A stretch of 13,538 nt of DNA from CALKGK01 sp964649515 (lineage in GTDB: Bacteria; Bacteroidota; Bacteroidia; Flavobacteriales_D; Sanyastnellaceae), in contig CAZYPV010000079.1 of NCBI GenBank assembly GCA_964649515.1, positions 1-13,538 on the forward strand, written 5' to 3'. The notes under the pieces are model-generated. The model saw nothing but the letters and a program-made list of their open reading frames with translations. It had not been told where the DNA came from and searched no databases. Positions 1-6,173 of this stretch are shown piece by piece. Within the stretch, counting starts at the first letter, position 1; each line of letters starts with the position of its first letter. The translations under genes and the position numbers were made by a program.

Positions 1-341
1 GTTTCCTTGAAGCGCAACGCACCTTGGAAAAAGCCATGATTTTATCGAACGACAATACCGAAGTTTGGATAGAATATGCTGATATTTATGATAAAATTGA
101 CTCCAGCGAAAAAGCCTTGTTAACCATTGACCACGCTTTGGAACTGAACAGCGAATCGCTCGCCTTGCATTATCGCAGAGCCGCTTATCTTTTCAAATGC
201 GGAAAAAAAGAAGCCGCTTTGAGTTTATTCGAGCACTTGTTTGCACAGGACTTCGAAAAATGCCAATCTTTGCTGGATGATTTCCCGGAGCTTCAAAATG
301 ATCCGGATTTTACCTTACTGTATAACGACAACAAGCCATAA
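1..341 (+). CDS. TPR-repeat protein, 3' end only (5' end outside window)
   Basis: The reading frame is open from the first full codon (position 3) to the TAA at 339-341, so the gene begins upstream. A TTG at 24 and an ATG at 36 lie inside the repeat array and are unlikely starts. The visible part is about two helix-turn-helix tetratricopeptide repeats (for example the segment around EKALLTIDHALELN, then the helix around EAALSLFEHLF), followed by a short acidic tail with PELQNDP. TPRs are protein-protein interaction scaffolds, and no catalytic motif is visible. Only 3 bases separate the stop from the ComA-like gene, so it belongs to the same operon. My recollection is that a TPR gene close to DUF368 and aroE is a recurring flavobacterial arrangement. 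Its exact role is unknown. Confidence 0.8.
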   Translation, partial: FLEAQRTLEKAMILSNDNTEVWIEYADIYDKIDSSEKALLTIDHALELNSESLALHYRRAAYLFKCGKKEAALSLFEHLFAQDFEKCQSLLDDFPELQNDPDFTLLYNDNKP

Positions 342-344
342 TAT

Positions 345-1133
345 ATGAATTTCGAACTTCCTCACGTACCCTCACGCCCCGCTTCACCAAGAAATAGTGG
401 AGTAACCATGGTTATGGACAAAGGCTTAAGTATACGAGAAGCTGAGAACATGTTGGAGGGTTCCCAAGAATACATCGATGTCATCAAACTCGGTTTTGGT
501 ACTTCTCTAGTAACTCCCAACTTGAAAGAAAAAATTGATCTCTACCACAAAGCTGGAAAGAAGGTGTACTTCGGTGGTACCCTTTTCGAAGCTTTTTTGA
601 TGCGAAATGCCCTGGACGACTATGAGCGTTACATGGAAAAGTATGGAATTCAATGCTTGGAAGTGTCTGACGGATCCATGGAAATCCCTCATGACCAGAA
701 GTGTTCCATCATCCAGAAATACGCAAAAAATTACACTGTTCTTTCTGAGGTTGGTTCAAAAGAAGAAGGCATCTTGATTAGTCCGGCAAAGTGGATTAAA
801 ATGATGACCAACGAATTGGAAGCGGGGAGCTGGAAGGTAATTGCAGAAGCAAGAGAGAGCGGTACGGTGGGAATCTATCGTCCGAACGGATCTGCCCACG
901 TTGTGTTAATCAACAAGATTTTGGCCAAAGTAAAGCAAGAAGATATCTTGTGGGAAGCGCCTCAAAAAACGCAGCAGGTTTGGTTCATCAAGCAATTTGG
1001 CGCTAACGTGAACCTAGGAAACATTGCCCCAACGGAGGTCATTCCTTTGGAAACATTGCGTTTGGGACTGCGTGGAGACACCTTCTTCACATTTGTTCCG
1101 GAAGAACTTGTGAACGCAGCGAAAGGAAAGTAA
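345..1133 (+). CDS. Phosphosulfolactate synthase-like protein (ComA family)
   Basis: This 262-residue protein matches the ComA family, TIM-barrel enzymes that add sulfite to phosphoenolpyruvate to give (2R)-phospho-3-sulfolactate. Family motifs visible in order are KLGFGTS (48-54), YFGGTLFE (75-82), LEVSDG (105-110), SEVGSK (134-139), EARESG (168-173), NVNLGNI (221-227) and LRLGLRGDTF (238-247). Length is close to archaeal ComA. There is no signal peptide, so it should be cytoplasmic. ATG 345 is the first in-frame start and lies 3 bases after the upstream stop. In methanogens the product feeds coenzyme M synthesis. In Bacillus and Bacteroidota relatives it is thought to feed sulfolactate or other sulfonates, and plant HSA32 is a homologue of uncertain activity. 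No comB or comC partner is in the window, so substrate and pathway here are not proven. Confidence 0.88.
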   Translation: MNFELPHVPSRPASPRNSGVTMVMDKGLSIREAENMLEGSQEYIDVIKLGFGTSLVTPNLKEKIDLYHKAGKKVYFGGTLFEAFLMRNALDDYERYMEKYGIQCLEVSDGSMEIPHDQKCSIIQKYAKNYTVLSEVGSKEEGILISPAKWIKMMTNELEAGSWKVIAEARESGTVGIYRPNGSAHVVLINKILAKVKQEDILWEAPQKTQQVWFIKQFGANVNLGNIAPTEVIPLETLRLGLRGDTFFTFVPEELVNAAKGK

Positions 1134-1135
1134 GC

Positions 1136-1456
1136 ATGAAAGTAATTAGTGTTCAGGAACTGAAATCTTGGCTCGATGAAGGGAAAGCGTGTCAAATCAT
1201 TGATGTACGCGAAGTCCACGAACGAGAGGTTGGTTTTTTTGCTGAAACCCACATCCCCATGGGAGAGATTGTGGATCGAATTGCTGAGCTTCGAACGGAT
1301 GTCCCCGTAGTCATTCACTGTCGATCAGGTGCACGCTCTTCAGCCGTAATCACCAGCTTGGAGCTTCGTTATGAACTTCACAATTTGCATAATCTCGATG
1401 GTGGGATTGCTGCTTGGGCTGAAGAAATTGATCCGTCCATTCAACTCGACCTTTGA
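1136..1456 (+). CDS. Single-domain rhodanese-like sulfurtransferase
   Basis: This 106-residue protein is one rhodanese domain. Visible marks are the IIDVRE motif near residues 21-26, an IP..E segment at 40-44, and the active-site loop CRSGAR with the catalytic cysteine at residue 62. The C-terminal LDGGIAAW motif is typical of GlpE/PspE-type single-domain rhodaneses. Such proteins carry a persulfide on the cysteine and can move sulfur from thiosulfate to a thiol or cyanide acceptor, releasing sulfite. There is no signal peptide. It starts 2 bases after the ComA-like gene, and its TGA overlaps the next ATG by one base (TGATG), so translation is probably coupled. The neighbour suggests, without proving, that it supplies sulfite or handles reactive sulfur for the ComA-like enzyme. 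Confidence 0.9.
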   Translation: MKVISVQELKSWLDEGKACQIIDVREVHEREVGFFAETHIPMGEIVDRIAELRTDVPVVIHCRSGARSSAVITSLELRYELHNLHNLDGGIAAWAEEIDPSIQLDL

Positions 1457-2397
1457 TGAAGGGCCGTTCCCGACAAATTTCGCTTTTGCTCAAAGGCATT
1501 GCAATGGGGGCTGCCGACGTGGTTCCTGGCGTCTCGGGCGGTACTATCGCTTTCATCTCGGGCATTTATGAAGAGCTCCTCGGCACCATTTCATCCATCA
1601 AACCAAGTTTGGCTCAAACCCTATTCAAACAAGGGATCCGTGCATTTTGGAAAGAAATCAACGGAGCGTTTTTGGCACCGTTGCTTTGTGGAATTGCGAT
1701 CAGTGTATTGAGTTTGGCCAAGGGCATCTCTTGGATGTTAGAAAATGAGCCCGTGCTCCTTTGGAGCTTTTTCTTTGGCTTGGTGCTCGCCTCTATTTTT
1801 TTGGTTGGAAAGCAAGTGACCCGTTGGAATGCTGGTAGCATCATCGCCTTCATCCTTGGAGCGGGATTCGCATTTTGGATCACCCTCCTTCCTCCCCTCG
1901 CTCCTAGCACAAGCATGTGGTTCCTTTTCATAAGCGGAGCCATTGCCATTTGCGCCATGATTCTGCCCGGAATTTCAGGGTCATTCATCTTGCTCATTTT
2001 AGGATCGTACAAGGTGGTGATTGATGCTGTCAAGGGCTTCGAAATCAAAGAAATCCTCATTTTTGGAGCGGGATGTATTGTAGGACTGCTCAGTTTTTCA
2101 CGCTTGCTGAAATGGCTATTCGCGAAATATCAGAATACCACCATTGCCATCCTCACGGGTTTTCTCTTGGGCTCACTAAACAAGCTCTGGCCATGGAAGG
2201 AGAACGTTCAATTGCTTTATACGCACAGCGATGGAAAACAAGACTTCCTTCAGGAAAACATTTCTCCTTTTTCCTTAGAAAATGCGCAGTGGTTTGGAAC
2301 CATTGGATGTTTCGTTTTTGGTATCTTCATTATTATAGCCTTAGAATTTTGGTCGCGAAGAAACCAAAAAAGGCAAAACCTTCAAGAACAAGCTTGA
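1456..2397 (+). CDS. popT: DUF368/PopT-type polyprenyl-phosphate transporter
   Basis: This 313-residue, very hydrophobic protein has about eight or more membrane segments. It carries the two diagnostic DUF368 half-motifs: ADVVPGVSGGT (20-30), followed by an FISGIYEE stretch, and MILPGISGSF (168-177), followed by LLILGSY. The two related halves fit an inverted-repeat transporter fold. DUF368 proteins (PopT) are known to return undecaprenyl phosphate across the cytoplasmic membrane after peptidoglycan and other surface polymers are made, in parallel with some DedA proteins. An in-frame TTG at 1453 lies just upstream, but the ATG at 1456, overlapping the rhodanese TGA, is the natural coupled start. 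The aroE gene follows after one base. The family call is firm. The exact lipid substrate in this organism is inferred. Confidence 0.9.
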   Translation: MKGRSRQISLLLKGIAMGAADVVPGVSGGTIAFISGIYEELLGTISSIKPSLAQTLFKQGIRAFWKEINGAFLAPLLCGIAISVLSLAKGISWMLENEPVLLWSFFFGLVLASIFLVGKQVTRWNAGSIIAFILGAGFAFWITLLPPLAPSTSMWFLFISGAIAICAMILPGISGSFILLILGSYKVVIDAVKGFEIKEILIFGAGCIVGLLSFSRLLKWLFAKYQNTTIAILTGFLLGSLNKLWPWKENVQLLYTHSDGKQDFLQENISPFSLENAQWFGTIGCFVFGIFIIIALEFWSRRNQKRQNLQEQA

Positions 2398-2398
2398 G

Positions 2399-3136
2399 AT
2401 GAAAAACTTCGGACTCATTGGCACTTCATTGAAGCATTCGTTTTCCAAGGATTACTTTGAAGCAAAGTTTGAAAAGTTGGGGTTGAAGGATCATCATTAC
2501 GCCTTGTATGAACTTAATAACATTGATGGTTTTCCTTTGCTCATTGGTCATGAACGTTTGAGCGGACTCAATGTCACCATTCCGTTTAAAGAAGCCATCA
2601 TTCCTTTTCTCGATCAACTTTCAGACGAAGCTCGCGCTATTGGTGCAGTGAATACCGTGGTTTTTGATCGAGGAATGCTCATTGGACACAACACCGATGC
2701 GATCGGTTTTTCGAAAAGCATCCGTCCTTTTCTCGCCATGCATCATGAAAGAGCCCTCATTCTTGGCACAGGTGGAGCAGCGAAAGCCGTTCGATATGCC
2801 CTACATCAATTGGGGATTGATAGTCTTTTCGTTTCTAGAACTCCTCAAGGGGAAGATCAAATTGCCTACACTGATCTCCATACCGAAGGCATTAAGCATT
2901 GGCCGCTAATTGTGAACTGTACCCCACTTGGCACCTCTCCAGACGTGGAATCCTATCCAGCTATCCCATACGATGGCATTGGCCAGCAGCACTTTTGTGT
3001 TGATTTGGTGTATAATCCAGATAAAACGTCCTTCCTCCATCGAGCAGAAAAACAAGGCGCGATGATTCTGAATGGTAAAGATATGCTACATTTTCAAGCA
3101 GAAGCATCGTGGGAACTGTGGACATCAAAAGGGTAG
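2399..3136 (+). CDS. aroE: Shikimate dehydrogenase
   Basis: AroE reduces 3-dehydroshikimate to shikimate with NADPH in the cytoplasmic shikimate pathway to aromatic amino acids, folate and quinones. At 245 residues it is slightly shorter than E. coli AroE (272). Visible features are the shikimate-binding serines in LKHSFS (11-16), NVTIPFK with catalytic Lys64, GHNTD with catalytic Asp100, the nucleotide-binding glycine loop ILGTGGAAKA (121-130), NCTPLGT, and the C-terminal GKDMLHFQAEASWELW stretch. It begins one base after the popT stop and is the last gene of the tight operon. A non-coding stretch of over 500 bases follows. All key residues are present and nothing suggests damage. Confidence 0.96.
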   Translation: MKNFGLIGTSLKHSFSKDYFEAKFEKLGLKDHHYALYELNNIDGFPLLIGHERLSGLNVTIPFKEAIIPFLDQLSDEARAIGAVNTVVFDRGMLIGHNTDAIGFSKSIRPFLAMHHERALILGTGGAAKAVRYALHQLGIDSLFVSRTPQGEDQIAYTDLHTEGIKHWPLIVNCTPLGTSPDVESYPAIPYDGIGQQHFCVDLVYNPDKTSFLHRAEKQGAMILNGKDMLHFQAEASWELWTSKG

Positions 3137-3424
3137 TTTCTTTATTTCCCTCAGGCTCCAAGAAATGATTGTTTATAGAAATGAGCAATCACATCACCGT
3201 GCATCGCCAAGTTGCATGCACAACCCAATTTCAAAACAGTCAAAAAGATTTCATCATTTTTGGAGTGGAGCTTTACAGTGCTAGCCACCTTTTCTGTTTT
3301 TTACATGAGCTTGAATGTCTTTTGTCGTTTTAATACGTAAAAAGAAGGGCATCATTTACAAAGTAATTCCACGTCAAGGCTTCCTTTTATTTAGCTTGTC
3401 ATTGATATCAAAATAGGGTCAGCA

Positions 3425-3480
3425 CAATTCAGTGGTATTTGTGAGTCGTTGAATTGTGGCAATTCGGGGGTATTTGAGGG
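3425..3480 (+). repeat. 21-base imperfect direct repeat at 35-base period with nested inverted repeats
   Basis: Two copies of a CAATTC..GGTATTTG..G unit lie at 3425-3445 and 3460-3480, differing at only a few positions. CACAATTC at 3423-3430 is inverted perfectly as GAATTGTG at 3451-3458. GAATTG/CAATTC (3451-3465) forms a second palindrome around a 3-base centre. A third, weaker GGGGGT-containing copy may lie near 3508-3530. Repeated G-rich units of about 20 bases after a GGGTCAG sequence resemble, from memory, the multiple end repeats of IS21-family elements. No istA or istB gene is in the window, so this would be a relic end at most. An operator cluster or a dispersed repeat is equally possible. 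Confidence 0.5.
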
Positions 3481-3495
3481 ATTCAAACGTGAATC
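3480..3495 (+). repeat. Small perfect hairpin GATTCA/TGAATC
   Basis: GATTCA (3480-3485) and TGAATC (3490-3495) form a perfect 6-bp stem with a 4-base AACG loop, directly after the second direct-repeat copy. An overlapping alternative pairs TTTGA (3473-3477) with TCAAA (3483-3487). The two are mutually exclusive, as seen in switching leaders and in transposon ends. No function is established. Confidence 0.4.
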
Positions 3496-3584
3496 GTGTT
3501 GCAGATACAAACTCAGGGGGTTCATTCACAAACTTGCTGAAAAAAGCAAGCGAAAATTCCCTAGTTTCGAATTGCGGAGGAGGC

Positions 3585-3607
3585 GGGGGAGGGAGGGCCC
3601 GCGAGGG
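3585..3607 (+). other. Canonical G-quadruplex motif upstream of the mannosidase gene
   Basis: Four runs of at least three G (3585-3589, 3591-3593, 3595-3597, 3605-3607) are separated by spacers of 1, 1 and 7 bases. This fits the G3+N1-7 rule for an intramolecular quadruplex on the coding strand, 61 bases before ATG 3669. The spacer CCCGCGA also allows a competing GCCC/GGGC hairpin. The local G richness stands out from the AT-rich first half of the gap. Whether the motif is in the transcript depends on the unmapped start site. Confidence 0.55.
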
Positions 3608-3668
3608 CTGTGTTCGATTGTGACTCGAATTTCCATCGATAAAAAAGGTTTCTTGGTATATTGCTCTT

Positions 3669-6173
3669 ATGACCAGAACAACCCGATCCCTCATTTTCAT
3701 CATCCCCCTTTTCACCTTCCTCTCAACGCTCGCCCAAGAGCAACGAAACCTCACTTTAAAGTGGGAAATGAAGGAGGTTGGTGCTACAAATAGCTTCATA
3801 GCAAAACTCCCGGGCAGTGTGATTCAAACGCTGGTAGAGGCTGGTGAAATTGAAGATCCCCTCCTCAACAACAACGCTCAAAAAACCCAAAACATCAGCG
3901 AAAAAGATTGGCTTTTCACCTCTCAAAAGTTCAACCTTGGCGAATTCTACGACTATCAGCACATCGAATTTCAATTTCAAAGTTTAGACACGTACGCTGA
4001 AGTGTACATCAACGGAAATTTGGTCCTCAAAGCCAACAACTACCACCGAACTTGGACCATCTCAGATGCCAAAAAACACCTCGATCCATTCGTCAATCAA
4101 ATCGAAATCAAGTTCCTCAGTCCAATCAAAGAGGGGCAAAAACGCATTGATGAGCGCAATACACCGCTCCCCGGCGAGCCAATTAGAGCCGTTAGCAGAA
4201 AACCACAGTTTCATTATGGATGGGATTGGGGACCAGAAGTGGTGGACATGGGTTTGCACCAAAACATCAAAATGATTGCTTGGAACGACGCTTGCATTCG
4301 ACAACTGAATGTCAAAACGAAAGCGAGCTCTTCTGAAGTGGCAGAAATGGAGGTGCAAGCCAAAATCGAATGCACGCAATCCTTCGAAATGTCTGGAGTT
4401 TTGAGTGTTTTTGACGAAAATCGAGAAGTGGTTTACAGCACGAAAATCAATCAAACACTCCAAGAAGGAAGCAATGAAATTAAGCACCCTTTCAGCATTA
4501 CAAACCCAAAACGTTGGTGGCCTTGGGATTTGGGGAAGCAACATCAATACACCGCTGTATTCAAGGGAAAACTGAACTCCCGCAACACTCCTTTAGTCAA
4601 GGCCTCAACAAAATTTGGCATTCGCTCAATTGAGTTGATCGAAGAAAAAGATGAATGGGGACAGAGCTTTTATTTTGCCGTAAATGAAGCTCCCGTTTAT
4701 GCCCGTGGGGCCAACTTCATCCCTTTGAACATGCAAGAATACCTCACAGATACCGCGCAAATCGGAACATTGCTTCGTTCTTGCCGTGAAGCCAACATGA
4801 ACATGATTCGCGTTTGGGGAGGTGGGATCTATCAGCAAGATTACTTTTATGAAACTTGCGATCAACTAGGGATTCTGGTTTGGCAAGACTTTATGTTTGC
4901 TTGTGCAATGTATCCGGGAGATGAGGATTTCCTGAACAATGTGTTGGCCGAAAGTAAGGACCAAATACTACGCCTAAATCCGCATCCATGCCTGGCCCTT
5001 TGGTGCGGAAACAATGAAGTTAGTGAAGGTTGGGAACGATGGGGTTGGAAAAACAACTTGAGTTCAAAAGAGCAAGCCAAAATTGAAAAAGAGTACAAAG
5101 CCCTTTTCGAAGACCTGCTAAAGACACAAGTAACATCGCTCTCCGAAGTTCCGTACCACCCCTCCTCTCCTACTTTTGGAAGAGGCGATGAACGTTATTT
5201 GGAAGAGGGAGATGCCCACGATTGGTGGGTGTGGCACGATGGCTATCCTTTTGAACATTTTCAAGAACAAGTGCCTCGTTTCATGAGTGAATTTGGGTTT
5301 CAATCCATCCCCCAAGAAAGCTCCCTAAAACGCGGAATTGAGGGACTACTAGATCCTTCCAACCCCAACTATGAGGCCCACCAAAAGCACGAAAGAGGGT
5401 TTTCTATCATGAATGAAGGACTGGAGCGTGATTTTCCGAAAGTCAAAGGCACCGCTGCCCATGCTTACCTCACTCGAGTTCAACAAGCAAGGGGTATAGG
5501 TATGGGAATGAATGCTCAGCGTTTCGCACCACAATGCATGGGGTCTTTATACTGGCAATTGAACGATTGCTGGCCGGCGATTTCATGGAGCAGCTTGGAT
5601 AGTGAACAACAATGGAAACCGTTGCATTATGAAGCGAGAAGACAAAACGATGCTTTTGCGTTTGAATTCCTTTGGAAAGAAGGAAGACTTCAATACGGTA
5701 TCAGTTCTTTAGAATCGTATGCCCACCACGGAGAATTGATGCTATCCATTTTCGACCAAAGCGGTGAACTCATCAGCTCGCAAAAAAAAGAAGTACAGCT
5801 GGAGTATCTGGATGTGAAAAGTTTTTCTCTAGAGGAAATTCCTAAGGGAAGTGCCTACGCGCAACTGTTCTTTATCGTGAACGACGAGGTTATTCAAGAG
5901 CATATTTACCCGCTCGTCCCCATGAAAATGCTCCAAGTTGAATCCAATTTTATCAAAATGGAGGCCATTGAGGAAGGCGGACGATATCGCTTGGATCTCA
6001 AAGCTCCTCATTTCGTCTATGGATTGGAGCTTGTAGCGAATTGCAATGGCACTTGGACAGACAATTTCCTAACCCTCGCTCCGCTGGAAGAACGCAGCGT
6101 TTATTTCACGCCAGAAGGAAATCCGAAGGCAACCGAATTCAGCAATTTCGGACTTTACCTCATTTCAAAATAA
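3669..6173 (+). CDS. Secreted beta-mannosidase, glycoside hydrolase family 2
   Basis: This 834-residue enzyme should remove terminal beta-linked mannose from oligosaccharides. The N-terminus has a signal peptide (hydrophobic core about residues 8-20, likely cut after LAQ), with no lipobox cysteine, so a periplasmic or secreted location is expected. The GH2 order is visible: an N-terminal jelly-roll sugar-binding domain (about 30-200, with the YGWDWGP motif near 183-189), an Ig-like domain (about 205-320), then a TIM barrel with RGANFIPL (346-353), MIRVWGGGIYQ (379-389) and VWQDFMFACAMYP (404-416). The acid/base is Glu450 in WCGNNE and the nucleophile is Glu541 in FMSEFGFQS. A later MGSLYWQLNDCWP motif completes the active site. 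Length matches family members such as the Bacteroides enzyme. No type IX sorting domain is visible. It stands alone, with no SusC/SusD pair in the window. Confidence 0.94.
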   Translation: MTRTTRSLIFIIPLFTFLSTLAQEQRNLTLKWEMKEVGATNSFIAKLPGSVIQTLVEAGEIEDPLLNNNAQKTQNISEKDWLFTSQKFNLGEFYDYQHIEFQFQSLDTYAEVYINGNLVLKANNYHRTWTISDAKKHLDPFVNQIEIKFLSPIKEGQKRIDERNTPLPGEPIRAVSRKPQFHYGWDWGPEVVDMGLHQNIKMIAWNDACIRQLNVKTKASSSEVAEMEVQAKIECTQSFEMSGVLSVFDENREVVYSTKINQTLQEGSNEIKHPFSITNPKRWWPWDLGKQHQYTAVFKGKLNSRNTPLVKASTKFGIRSIELIEEKDEWGQSFYFAVNEAPVYARGANFIPLNMQEYLTDTAQIGTLLRSCREANMNMIRVWGGGIYQQDYFYETCDQLGILVWQDFMFACAMYPGDEDFLNNVLAESKDQILRLNPHPCLALWCGNNEVSEGWERWGWKNNLSSKEQAKIEKEYKALFEDLLKTQVTSLSEVPYHPSSPTFGRGDERYLEEGDAHDWWVWHDGYPFEHFQEQVPRFMSEFGFQSIPQESSLKRGIEGLLDPSNPNYEAHQKHERGFSIMNEGLERDFPKVKGTAAHAYLTRVQQARGIGMGMNAQRFAPQCMGSLYWQLNDCWPAISWSSLDSEQQWKPLHYEARRQNDAFAFEFLWKEGRLQYGISSLESYAHHGELMLSIFDQSGELISSQKKEVQLEYLDVKSFSLEEIPKGSAYAQLFFIVNDEVIQEHIYPLVPMKMLQVESNFIKMEAIEEGGRYRLDLKAPHFVYGLELVANCNGTWTDNFLTLAPLEERSVYFTPEGNPKATEFSNFGLYLISK

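Larger units (their letters stand above)
3137..3668 (+). other. 532-base intergenic region without a convincing gene
   Basis: I see no tRNA, no complete transposase and no protein-like reading frame here. Open frames exist on both strands of the second half, but they are low-complexity or run into the mannosidase gene. The first half (3137-3416) is AT-rich with two small hairpins: TGATTG/CAATCA at 3166-3191 and GTGCAT/ATGCAC at 3199-3221. Neither has a U-tract, so no standard terminator for the aroE operon is evident. The second half (3417-3668) is more G-rich and contains near-direct repeats, nested inverted repeats and a G-quadruplex motif, listed separately. It also has to hold the promoter and leader of the mannosidase gene, but I find no clear TAnnTTTG box near its start. 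The closest match is TATATTGC just upstream. Confidence 0.75.

Noticed and set aside
962..1318. 118-codon minus-strand open frame
   Set aside because: It is antisense to the ComA-like and rhodanese genes, both of which have clear motifs.
3166..3221. Two small hairpins after aroE, considered as operon terminators
   Set aside because: The stems are only 6 bp with loops of 11-14 bases, and neither has a following T-run.
3658..3665. TATATTGC as a -7 promoter box for the mannosidase gene
   Set aside because: It departs from TAnnTTTG at the conserved TTTG end and has no -33 partner at normal spacing, so I did not list it as a promoter.
3449..3793. 114-codon plus-strand open frame with an Arg-rich stretch
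   Set aside because: It overlaps the start of the mannosidase gene in another frame, and its composition reflects the G-rich repeats. No protein-like pattern is seen.
3419..3799. 126-codon minus-strand open frame across the intergenic region and the start of the mannosidase gene
   Set aside because: It is rich in proline runs that come from the G-rich DNA, overlaps a certain gene antisense and has no recognisable domain. It is more likely a by-product of the repeat region.
4062..4547. 161-codon minus-strand open frame inside the mannosidase gene
   Set aside because: It lies wholly within a well-supported GH2 gene and has no family motif.
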